Origin: Pseudomonas sp. S31
GTDB lineage: Bacteria; Pseudomonadota; Gammaproteobacteria; Pseudomonadales; Pseudomonadaceae
Assembly (NCBI RefSeq): GCF_016648105.1
Contig: NZ_JACVVE010000004.1
Location: 162,397 to 226,396 of the forward strand
Direction: 5' to 3'
DNA: 64,000 nt
The position numbers were made by a program, and so were the translations under genes. Position 1 is the first letter of the stretch. Every line of letters begins with the position of its first letter. Shown piece by piece: positions 1-7,402 of the stretch. The notes under the pieces were generated by a model. The model saw nothing but the letters and a program-made list of their open reading frames with translations, had not been told where the DNA came from and made no database searches.

Positions 1-844
1 CTCGCAGCTTCTCAGCCGCACGCGCAACGTAGGTCGCCACCGCCTCCTTGATCGGCGCCAGCTCCGACAACCGTGAGCCAAACATCCGGCTGCAGCATAT
101 CTCCTGCTTGGGCGGCGCCGCGTCCTCCAGTTCCAGGCACGCGGTGCCGTCCAGCTCCCTGGCGGTTTTCTCCACCACCACGCTGAACTTGTCCCTGAGC
201 ATCTGCGGATTCGCCCTGGCCAGGTCCATCGCCTTGTAAATGCCCATGGCCTGGAGGTGTGCCGTCATGCGCCGGCCGATCCCCCACACTTCGTTCACCT
301 CGGTGTTGCGCAACACCCAATCGCGTTCGAATGCCGTACAGATGTTCACCACCCCGCCGGTGTGCGCGAGCAAACGCTTGGCCATATGGTTGGCCAGCTT
401 CGCCAGGGTCTTGGTATGGGCGATCCCGACCCCTACCGGGATGCCGGTGCATTTCAATACCTTGGCGCGAATGTCGCGCCCCAATTGGGTCAGGTCCCCC
501 TGGACGCCAGACAGCTCGACGAAGCATTCATCGATGGAATACACCTCCGCAGCCGGAACCATCGACTCGATCAACGACATGACCCGCTCGCTCATGTCGC
601 CGTACAGCGCGTAGTTCGAGGAAAACGCCACCACGCCGTGGCGACGCAGCCTTTCCTTGCACTGGAAATAGGGCTCGCCCATCTTCACGTAGGGCTTGGC
701 GTCGTACGACCTGGCGATCACGCAGCCGTCGTTGTTGCTCAGTACCACGATGGGCGTCCTGGCCAGGTCTGGCCGAAACACACGTTCGCAGCTCGCGTAG
801 AACGAGTTGCAATCGATTAGCGCGAACACCTGGTCAGATGTCAT
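1..844 (-). CDS. umuC: DNA polymerase V subunit UmuC (partial, cut by window edge)
   Basis: Y-family translesion polymerase, the catalytic subunit of Pol V, which copies across damaged bases with UmuD'. The reading frame starts at an ATG at 844 and runs off the left edge after 281 codons, against about 420 for the family, so roughly the last third is missing. Visible motifs are the N-terminal metal-binding DCNSFYASCE (catalytic Asp) and the palm motif YSIDECFVEL with the catalytic SIDE. The finger/palm text (SNNDGCVIARSYDAK) and the helix-hairpin-helix stretch EVNEVWGIGRRM are intact. The start lies inside the end of umuD (11-bp overlap), the usual umuDC translational coupling. Expression should follow the LexA box upstream of umuD. 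The frame is open throughout, with no frameshift. Confidence 0.95.
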   Translation of the reverse strand, partial: MTSDQVFALIDCNSFYASCERVFRPDLARTPIVVLSNNDGCVIARSYDAKPYVKMGEPYFQCKERLRRHGVVAFSSNYALYGDMSERVMSLIESMVPAAEVYSIDECFVELSGVQGDLTQLGRDIRAKVLKCTGIPVGVGIAHTKTLAKLANHMAKRLLAHTGGVVNICTAFERDWVLRNTEVNEVWGIGRRMTAHLQAMGIYKAMDLARANPQMLRDKFSVVVEKTARELDGTACLELEDAAPPKQEICCSRMFGSRLSELAPIKEAVATYVARAAEKLR

Positions 845-1262
845 GGTCACGCACACTCTTGCGCACCACACCCCACTCCACCAGCTCATCGCCTTCCATG
901 ATGTAGCGCGGCGGGTAGGCCTTGTTGTCGGAGAGCAGCATGGTGATGCCGTCACGTCGGTGCAGCCGCTTGCAGATGGGCTCACCGTTCAGCGCGGCGA
1001 TGATCACCTCCCCATGGCGCGCTTCCTTGCTCCGGTCCACGGCCAGCAGATCACCAGGGAATATCCCCGCGCCAATCATGCTGTCACCTTCAACCTGAAC
1101 CAGGTAGGTGTGCGGCGCGCGCAGTTCCAGAAGCTCATCCAGACTGATGTGACGCTCGATGTGATCGTCGGCAGGCGACGGGAACCCGGCGGGCACATGG
1201 AACGAGTACAGCGGAAGCAACTCGCCATGGGCATTCAAGGTCCCTAGGAAGGTGATGGTCAT
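834..1262 (-). CDS. umuD: UmuD, self-cleaving Pol V accessory subunit
   Basis: Peptidase S24 protein of 142 residues, close to the 139 of E. coli UmuD. RecA filaments trigger its self-cleavage to UmuD', which joins UmuC as Pol V. The cleavage site is Ala25-Gly26 (VPAGFPSP), the catalytic serine is Ser61 (VEGDSMIGAG) and the lysine is Lys98 (ICKRLH), all at the expected spacing. There is no N-terminal DNA-binding domain, which separates it from LexA. It is the first gene of umuDC; its stop overlaps the umuC start. A LexA box lies 22 bp upstream of the start. Confidence 0.95.
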   Translation of the reverse strand: MTITFLGTLNAHGELLPLYSFHVPAGFPSPADDHIERHISLDELLELRAPHTYLVQVEGDSMIGAGIFPGDLLAVDRSKEARHGEVIIAALNGEPICKRLHRRDGITMLLSDNKAYPPRYIMEGDELVEWGVVRKSVRDHDI

Positions 1263-1284
1263 GATAGGTCAAGCTCAATGGCAA

Positions 1285-1300
1285 CTGTATATGCATACAG
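1285..1300. promoter_or_regulatory. LexA (SOS) box between umuD and the SRAP gene
   Basis: CTGTATATGCATACAG fits the gamma-proteobacterial SOS consensus CTG-N10-CAG and is a near-perfect palindrome. It sits 22 bp from the umuD start and 54 bp from the start of the divergent SRAP gene. It should repress umuDC directly. Because the region between the genes is only 92 bp, it may also control the SRAP gene. Confidence 0.9.
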
Positions 1301-1354
1301 TTAACTGACCATCACGAATTCGGTCAATAGCCAGACGACGGACGAGGATGAGAT

Positions 1355-2068
1355 ATGTGTGGGAGGTACTCGATCTACGAAGCGATGGACCACTACCTGA
1401 AGCAGCTATCGCTCGACTTGGAGGTGATCAATGGCTACGACCATGAGCGCATCAACCGCTACAACGTGGCGCCATCGACGCGAGTGGAGATCATCCGGCC
1501 GGTAGGCGGAGGCTTGAGCGTGGATCGAGTGAAGTGGGGATGGGCGCCCTTCTGGGCGAAGGGCAAGCGCCCCGATCCGATCAACGCTCGGGCCGAAACG
1601 GTGATGACGGGGAAATTCTTCAAGGACCTGTGGCCGGGCGGTCGGACCCTGGCGCCGGCGAACGGTTGGTTCGAGTGGATACCTGACCCCACCGACCCGA
1701 AGCGCAAGCAGCCCTACTACATCACGGCGGCCAGTGATGAACCGCTGTACTTTGCTGCCCTAGCCGAGGTTCACGCGGGGTTCGAGCCCCATGAACGGGA
1801 CGGCTTCGTGATCATCACGGCGGCCGCCGATGAGGGCCTGCTCGACATACACGACCGCAAGCCACTGGTATTGACACCTGCCGTTGCCAAGGAATGGTTG
1901 GACCCAGAAACGACAGCGGCTCGGGCCGAAGAGATCGTGCGTGACAGTTGCCGGCCAGCCGCTGACTTCAAGTGGCGTCCCGTCGGCAAGCGAGTCGGGA
2001 ACGTGCGCAACGAGGGGCCTGGGCTGATAGAGCCGGTTGACCTTCCTCGATCAGGCCAGCTGTTCTGA
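1355..2068 (+). CDS. SRAP domain protein (YedK/HMCES family), abasic-site DNA-protein crosslinker
   Basis: A 237-residue SOS-response-associated peptidase (SRAP) family protein. E. coli YedK and human HMCES use the N-terminal cysteine, exposed once Met1 is removed, to form a thiazolidine crosslink with abasic sites in single-stranded DNA. The start MCGRYS supplies Cys2. Other family marks are YNVAPST, KWGWAPFW, INARAET, the active-site glutamate in NGWFEW, and the histidine in IHDRKPL (usually IHDRMP). It is divergent from umuDC across a shared LexA box, which fits a DNA-damage role. The start is fixed by the need for Cys2. Confidence 0.93.
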   Translation: MCGRYSIYEAMDHYLKQLSLDLEVINGYDHERINRYNVAPSTRVEIIRPVGGGLSVDRVKWGWAPFWAKGKRPDPINARAETVMTGKFFKDLWPGGRTLAPANGWFEWIPDPTDPKRKQPYYITAASDEPLYFAALAEVHAGFEPHERDGFVIITAAADEGLLDIHDRKPLVLTPAVAKEWLDPETTAARAEEIVRDSCRPAADFKWRPVGKRVGNVRNEGPGLIEPVDLPRSGQLF

Positions 2069-2269
2069 CCTGGCCTGCAGCCTTCTCTGGGACGTGGACT
2101 ACCGACGCAATGGGTTAGTGTTCAAGGTACTCGTAATCATGTGCCCGGACGAATGTATTGCCGGATCTGCCCCCTGTCCCATGGCAAGTAACATGACGGG
2201 ATTGAGCAGTGCATACCCGACTGATAGCATATAGCTATCAACTTCAATGCTCATTTAGGAAGGGAATCC

Positions 2270-2938
2270 ATGTCAAAGAAGGCTATTGCTGCAGTGCTGG
2301 TTGTCATGGGGATGTTGACCGGCATGCAGAATGCCGTGGGTGAAGACAACCTGTTCAAAAAATATGCTTATGACACGCCGATTGCCAAATATAACCAGGC
2401 AGCAGGCTACTACGACTGTTCAACTGAGGTAGGGGCCACTGCACGGTGCCTGGACGACGTGGATTTCCTGGATCAGAAGTTCACAGCGGCCCTGGTTTTC
2501 AGTGGTGACAAGCTGATGTCGGTTTCGCTGATTGCACCCTTTGACCGTGACCTGTACGGTCGCGCCATTGGCGCTCTTGCAAAAACATTTACTCTGGTAT
2601 CGCTCACTGACGGGAAATCCGTGCTGGATCTCGTTGAGCTCGCGAGTAAAGCAAAAAACAAGGATGAATACACGGCGAAACTCTCGAACTACGAGAATGC
2701 TGCATTGGGTGGCGACGGTTTGACCTACTCCTTTGTTGAAGGGCTCACCCTTGCCAAGGTCAAGGGGGCTACTAGCGTCCATAATATGATGACTTCAGCG
2801 CCTGCCAACACCAGGGGCGCTGATTTGATCATCTCTGACGACGGGGACGAATCCAGGATCATCATTAGTTTTTCTTTCCCGAAACTGGATGAAAACAAGC
2901 TTGTTCAGCAAGCCAAGAAGCCAGTTGAGTCGTTCTAA
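2270..2938 (+). CDS. Hypothetical secreted protein
   Basis: I do not recognise a family. The 222-residue product begins with a signal peptide (MSKKAIAAVLVVMGMLTG, probable cut after NAVG or nearby) and has no later membrane segment, so it is probably periplasmic or exported. Only two cysteines are visible, in YYDCSTEVGATARCLDD, and they could form a disulfide. AGGAAGGG lies about 7 bp before the ATG and supports the start. The base composition is visibly more AT-rich than in neighbouring genes (codons such as AAA, TAT, ATT and TCT are frequent), which suggests acquisition. A clear terminator follows. It stands alone between the SOS pair and a GGDEF gene, so context gives no function. Confidence 0.7.
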   Translation: MSKKAIAAVLVVMGMLTGMQNAVGEDNLFKKYAYDTPIAKYNQAAGYYDCSTEVGATARCLDDVDFLDQKFTAALVFSGDKLMSVSLIAPFDRDLYGRAIGALAKTFTLVSLTDGKSVLDLVELASKAKNKDEYTAKLSNYENAALGGDGLTYSFVEGLTLAKVKGATSVHNMMTSAPANTRGADLIISDDGDESRIIISFSFPKLDENKLVQQAKKPVESF

Positions 2939-2958
2939 CCTCGTGCCTCTGGTTGTGG

Positions 2959-2990
2959 AGCCCCGCCATAGCGGGGCTTCTGGTTTTCAG
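2959..2990 (+). terminator. Rho-independent terminator after the secreted-protein gene
   Basis: An 8-bp stem (AGCCCCGC / GCGGGGCT) with a CATA loop, followed by a T-rich tail, 20 bp after the stop at 2938. Confidence 0.75.
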
Positions 2991-3217
2991 AGTGCTGCAT
3001 CCTGATACCAGCATTTCGAGTGGCCAGGACAGTTGAATCATCTCGGGTCTGATAACGGCGAATGACCGCTATCGATCCATCCCGACGTTCGCCTCTAGTT
3101 AAAATTCAGGCTTGAAGTGTCGTCCGCACGCGATTGCTGGCAGCCCATCAGTGATGCCACAATGCTGCCCCAAGCCTTACACGCTGAACGACAGGCGCGA
3201 CCCACGGACCCTCTACC

Positions 3218-4873
3218 ATGCCCAGCCTCCGTCGCTGCTCTAACACGCCAGGTCAGCCGCAGAGACGTCTGTCGGGGCGTCTGCGTCGACTGCTGTGTTT
3301 CGTGCTGTTCTCGGCTCAGGCTGCGTGGGCGAGCCCGAGCACCCAACAGAATGGCGGCGTACAGGTAATTGATGTACAGCTACGTTGGAAACATCAATTC
3401 CAGTTCGCGGGCTATTACGCTGCTATCGCACAGGGATATTATCGCGAAGAAGGTTTGGAGGTGCGCTTACACGAAGGTGGTCCCAATATCACTCCCGTCG
3501 AAGAAGTGCTTTCCGGGCGCGCCCAATATGCCGAAGCCAACAGCGAACTGCTTTACGCACGCCTGCATGGAAAGCCCTTGGTCGCGCTTGCGGTGATTTT
3601 TCAGCATTCCCCCTCTGTGCTTCTGGCTCGCACTGACCAAGGGGTTCGCACCGCCCACGACCTGATCGACAAGCCGGTTATGCTGATGGACGCACAGACC
3701 GATGCCGATTTTCTAGCGATGTTTCACAGCGAGGGTATACCCCTCGAAAAACTGCAACTGCTGCCCAGCAGTTATCAGGTCGAGGACTTGGCCAACGGCA
3801 AAGTGACGGCCTTCAATTCGTACTTGACCAACGAGCCCTTCTACTTGCAACAACGCGGTGTGGAGTACAACGTTATCTCGCCCGTCACCTACGGGATCGA
3901 CTTCTACAGCGACATCCTGTTCACCACGCAAGCCGAAATTGATGAGCATCCACAACGGGTCGAGGCTTTCCGCCGCGCCACGCTGCGTGGTTGGCGCTAC
4001 GCGATGGATAACCCCCAGCAAATCATTGATCTGCTGCTCAATGAGTATTCGGTAGAGAAAAGCCGCGCGCACCTGGAGTTCGAAGCCCAAGCCATGCGCC
4101 CACTGGTGCAATCGGACTTGATCGAGATCGGTCATATGAATCCGGGGCGCTGGCAACGCATGGCTGAAACGTTCCTCGAACTGGGCATGGTCAAAAGCAT
4201 CGACGGCCTGGAAAACTTCATCTACGACGCCAACCCGCCACATCTTGTCGAGCGGCTGCGCAAGACGATCGTCCTGATCAGTATTGGCGGAGTGCTTGTC
4301 CTGATGTTTACGCTGGTGCTGTTGAACACCCAACGCCATCTGCGCAACGAGATCAAGCTACGCAAGCTCGCTGAAGAGGAAGTCCGCAAGCTGGCCTTCC
4401 ATGACAGCCTGACTGGCTTGCCCAATCGCAATAGTTTCGTTCCCTTCGTCAGCCAGAAACTGCTAGACGCCAAGCGTCGTGGTGAGCATTTGGCGCTGTG
4501 CTATATCGACTTGAATAACTTCAAGCAGATCAATGATTGTTTTGGCCACCAAGCGGGCGATGCCGTCCTGATTCATGTAGCCTCGGCCATCAAATCCCAT
4601 ATTCGCGAGTTTGAAATCGCCGCGCGCATGGGCGGCGATGAATTTGTCTTACTGCTCGACGGCGCGCTTCACAAACGCGATGTCCAGCGCATCACCCAGG
4701 AAATCTGCAAGGCTGTCGAGCAACCCATGCCTTGGAAAGACCACCAGATCAAGGTCAGCGCCAGCCTTGGTGTGGCCTGGTATCCGGAAGATGGCGAACT
4801 GCTCGACGACCTGATGTTCAAGGCCGATATCGCCATGTTCCAAAGCAAAACCAGCAACGCTGCGCGGGCCTGA
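3218..4873 (+). CDS. Periplasmic NMT1/THI5-like sensor fused to a GGDEF diguanylate cyclase
   Basis: A 551-residue membrane protein. After a long basic N-terminus and signal segment (around residues 20-38), residues 50-330 form an NMT1/THI5-like periplasmic binding domain (QLRWKHQFQFAGYYAAIAQG), as in thiamine-precursor and nitrate/taurine binding proteins. One transmembrane helix follows (IVLISIGGVLVLMFTLVLL), then a short coiled linker and a GGDEF domain. The active site is canonical (MGGDEF), and DSLTGLPNRN is present, so c-di-GMP synthesis is expected. The inhibitory RxxD site is REFE here, so product inhibition may be lost. There is no EAL domain. The likely role is to couple a small periplasmic ligand to c-di-GMP; the ligand is unknown. 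A later methionine is not excluded as start. Confidence 0.88.
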   Translation: MPSLRRCSNTPGQPQRRLSGRLRRLLCFVLFSAQAAWASPSTQQNGGVQVIDVQLRWKHQFQFAGYYAAIAQGYYREEGLEVRLHEGGPNITPVEEVLSGRAQYAEANSELLYARLHGKPLVALAVIFQHSPSVLLARTDQGVRTAHDLIDKPVMLMDAQTDADFLAMFHSEGIPLEKLQLLPSSYQVEDLANGKVTAFNSYLTNEPFYLQQRGVEYNVISPVTYGIDFYSDILFTTQAEIDEHPQRVEAFRRATLRGWRYAMDNPQQIIDLLLNEYSVEKSRAHLEFEAQAMRPLVQSDLIEIGHMNPGRWQRMAETFLELGMVKSIDGLENFIYDANPPHLVERLRKTIVLISIGGVLVLMFTLVLLNTQRHLRNEIKLRKLAEEEVRKLAFHDSLTGLPNRNSFVPFVSQKLLDAKRRGEHLALCYIDLNNFKQINDCFGHQAGDAVLIHVASAIKSHIREFEIAARMGGDEFVLLLDGALHKRDVQRITQEICKAVEQPMPWKDHQIKVSASLGVAWYPEDGELLDDLMFKADIAMFQSKTSNAARA

Positions 4874-4894
4874 GCCCTTTCTATCAGCTGTTCT

Positions 4895-4938
4895 CCTGTA
4901 GGAGCGGGTTTACCCGCGATGGGGCGCGCAGCGGCCCC
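4895..4938. repeat. REP palindrome
   Basis: GGAGCGGGTTTACCCGC core followed by a GGGGCGCGCAGCGGCCCC hairpin, just after the GGDEF gene. This is the Pseudomonas-type repetitive extragenic palindrome. It may also act as a terminator. Confidence 0.75.
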
Positions 4939-5135
4939 AACTGGTCCCGCGAACTCACATTACGGCGATAGGCGCAGAGCCAATGTCCCCACCCAGCTGC
5001 AGCGCAGGCCCGGAACGCGCTTTCCTGATAAACTGCCGCACCCCATTTTCCACCTGCGCGGCGAACGCCGTAGCCCGCCGCGTTGCTTGATTTCAGCAAT
5101 CAGCGCAGGCCACGGCAGTACACGAGAGAACCGAA

Positions 5136-6146
5136 ATGCACCCGAAACAAGCAGAAAACCCCAGCAACGTCGCCGATACAGTGGTCCGGAGGTTTTCTGT
5201 TGCACCGATGATGGACTGGACGGATAGACATTGTCGCTTCTTCCTGCGCCTACTCTCCAAACACACCCTGCTCTACACCGAAATGGTCACCACCGGCGCC
5301 CTGCTCCACAACGACGCCCAACGTTTTTTGCGACACGATACCTCCGAGCACCCACTGGCCCTGCAACTGGGCGGCAGTGTCCCGGCCGACCTGGCCGCCT
5401 GCGCCAAGCTTGCCGAAGCAGCCGGCTACGACGAGGTCAACCTGAACGTCGGCTGCCCCAGCGACCGGGTGCAAAACAACATGATCGGCGCTTGCCTCAT
5501 GGCCCACCCGGCGCTGGTGGCCGACTGCGTGAAGGCCATGCGCGACGCGGTGTCCACGCCGATCACGGTCAAGCACCGCATCGGTATCAATGGCCGCGAC
5601 AGCTATGCCGAGCTGTGCGACTTCGTCGGCCAGGTGCGTGAAGCAGGCTGCCGCAGCTTCACCGTCCATGCGCGTATCGCCATCCTCGAAGGCCTGTCGC
5701 CGAAGGAAAACCGCGAAATCCCGCCGCTGCGCTACGACGTTGCCGCACAACTAAAAGCGGATTTCCCCGACCTGGAAATCGTCCTCAACGGCGGCATCAA
5801 GACCTTGGCCGAGTGCCAGGCACATCTTGATACCTTCGATGGGGTGATGTTGGGCCGCGAGGCGTACCATAATCCCTATCTGCTGGCCGAAGTGGACCAG
5901 CAGCTGTTCGCCAGTGAGGTCGCCGTGGTCAGCCGCAGCGAGGCGCTGGAACAGCTGCGGCCGTACATCGTCGCCCACCTGCAGAACGGTGGCGCCATGC
6001 ACCACATCACGCGCCATATCCTCGGGCTGGGCCAGGGCTTCCCGGGGGCGCGGCGGTTCCGCCAGTTGCTGTCGGCAGACATCCACAAGGCGCCGGAACC
6101 GCTGGTGGTGTTCGACCAGGCAGCCGAGTTGCTGCAGGGGCGCTGA
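5136..6146 (+). CDS. dusA: tRNA-dihydrouridine(20/20a) synthase DusA
   Basis: FMN/NADPH enzyme that reduces uridine 20/20a in the tRNA D-loop. The 336-residue product has the DusA features: FSVAPMMDWTD at the FMN site, TEMVTTGAL, LQLGGS, and NLNVGCPSDRVQNN with the catalytic cysteine. HRIGING, FTVHARIA, and LNGGIKT and MLGREAYHNPY (phosphate binding) follow. SPKENREIPPLRY is typical of DusA rather than DusB or DusC. The roughly 260 bp upstream hold a REP element and presumably its promoter. The gene precedes tal in the same orientation with a 124-bp gap, so the two could be separately transcribed. Confidence 0.96.
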   Translation: MHPKQAENPSNVADTVVRRFSVAPMMDWTDRHCRFFLRLLSKHTLLYTEMVTTGALLHNDAQRFLRHDTSEHPLALQLGGSVPADLAACAKLAEAAGYDEVNLNVGCPSDRVQNNMIGACLMAHPALVADCVKAMRDAVSTPITVKHRIGINGRDSYAELCDFVGQVREAGCRSFTVHARIAILEGLSPKENREIPPLRYDVAAQLKADFPDLEIVLNGGIKTLAECQAHLDTFDGVMLGREAYHNPYLLAEVDQQLFASEVAVVSRSEALEQLRPYIVAHLQNGGAMHHITRHILGLGQGFPGARRFRQLLSADIHKAPEPLVVFDQAAELLQGR

Positions 6147-6270
6147 CGGAAGGAACCCCAGGCGCGCTTTCGACTCGAACCCTCACGCCCTGCCCCGCAC
6201 CCGATGATGGCCCTTGAGTGGCCGCCGGGGCTCGGGTAAGGTCGAATCAACGCACAGGACAGAGCACGCC

Positions 6271-7197
6271 ATGACCTCCAAGCTGGAACAACTCAAGCAG
6301 TTCACCACCGTGGTCGCCGACACCGGGGACCTGGACGCCATCACCCGCCTGAAGCCGGTCGATGCCACCACCAACCCGTCGCTGCTGCTCAAGGCCGCCG
6401 CCATCCCCGGCTACGCCGAACTGCTCAAGCAGGTGAAAAGCGACGCCAAGGGCAATGTCGACCTGGCCTGTGACAAATTCGCCGTGGCCGTGGGCGCGGG
6501 CATTCTCAAGGTGATCCCAGGTCGCATCTCCACCGAGGTGGATGCGCGCCTGTCCTTCGACGAGCCTGCCCTGCTGAACAAGGCCCGCCACCTGATCGCC
6601 GAGTACGAAAAAGCCGGCATTGGCCGCGACCGCGTGCTGATCAAGCTGGCCTCCACCTGGGAAGGCATCCGCGCCGCCGAAAAGCTGGAAAAAGAAGGCA
6701 TCCAGACCAACCTGACCCTGCTGTTCTCCTTCGCCCAGGCCCAAGCCTGTGCCGACGCTGGGGTGTTCCTGATCTCGCCGTTCGTGGGCCGCATCTACGA
6801 CTGGTACAAGAAGAGCACCGGCCAGGAGTACGTAGGCGCCGAAGACCCTGGCGTGCAGTCGGTCACGCGCATCTACGACTACTACAAGACCAACGGCTAC
6901 AACACCGTGGTCATGGGCGCCAGCTTCCGCAACATCGGCCAGATCGAGCAACTGGCCGGCTGCGACCGCCTGACCATCAGCCCCGAGTTGCTGCAACAGC
7001 TGAGCGACGACCAGGGCGAGTTGCCACGCGTGCTCAAGCCGGGCAATGCCGGCGAGGCCAAGCAGGTGCTGAACGAAAGCCAGTTCCGCTGGGCCATGAA
7101 CGAAGACGCCATGGCTACCGACAAGCTGGCCGAGGGCATTCGCCAGTTCGCGCGCGACCAGGAGAAGCTCGAGAAGCTGATGGCTGACAAAGGCTGA
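6271..7197 (+). CDS. tal: Transaldolase
   Basis: Class I transaldolase of the pentose phosphate pathway: moves a dihydroxyacetone unit from sedoheptulose-7-phosphate to glyceraldehyde-3-phosphate. The product is 308 residues. Signatures are [10 protein letters not shown], the Schiff-base lysine Lys125 in [33 protein letters not shown] and [12 protein letters not shown]. The frame is open further upstream to 6214, but [10 protein letters not shown] is the conserved family start and is used here. A strong terminator follows. Many Pseudomonas lack phosphofructokinase, so this enzyme links sugar phosphate pools. Confidence 0.97.
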   Translation: MTSKLEQLKQFTTVVADTGDLDAITRLKPVDATTNPSLLLKAAAIPGYAELLKQVKSDAKGNVDLACDKFAVAVGAGILKVIPGRISTEVDARLSFDEPALLNKARHLIAEYEKAGIGRDRVLIKLASTWEGIRAAEKLEKEGIQTNLTLLFSFAQAQACADAGVFLISPFVGRIYDWYKKSTGQEYVGAEDPGVQSVTRIYDYYKTNGYNTVVMGASFRNIGQIEQLAGCDRLTISPELLQQLSDDQGELPRVLKPGNAGEAKQVLNESQFRWAMNEDAMATDKLAEGIRQFARDQEKLEKLMADKG

Positions 7198-7217
7198 AAC
7201 ACATCGGGTTTGCCTGG

Positions 7218-7257
7218 CGGGCGGGAAATGTTCAGCATTTTCCGCCCGTTTTGTTTT
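7218..7257 (+). terminator. Rho-independent terminator of tal
   Basis: Stem CGGGCGGGAAATG against CATTTTCCGCCCG with a 5-nt loop, followed by TTTTGTTTTG, 20 bp past the tal stop. Confidence 0.85.
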
Positions 7258-7286
7258 GCCTTGCCGTAGAAGCGGTTTGGATTCAC

Positions 7287-7382
7287 GGGCCTATTCGCGG
7301 GCAAGCCCGCTCCCACAGAAGCACCACTGAACCGGAGAACGGTGGGGTACCTGTGAGAGCGGGCTTGCCCGCGAATAGGCCC
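7287..7382. repeat. Inverted REP doublet before the PhoD-like gene
   Basis: Two REP units face each other (core GCGGGCAAGCCCGC and its reverse complement) about 30 bp apart, each with a GGGCCTATTCGCGG flank. The second unit ends 2 bp before the first possible start codon of the next gene. Confidence 0.85.
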
Positions 7383-7402
7383 AAATGCCACCAGAGCTGT
7401 CG

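Noticed and set aside
2037..2234. A 65-codon plus-strand frame after the SRAP gene
   Set aside because: Overlaps the end of the SRAP gene, lacks a ribosome site and has no recognisable sequence.
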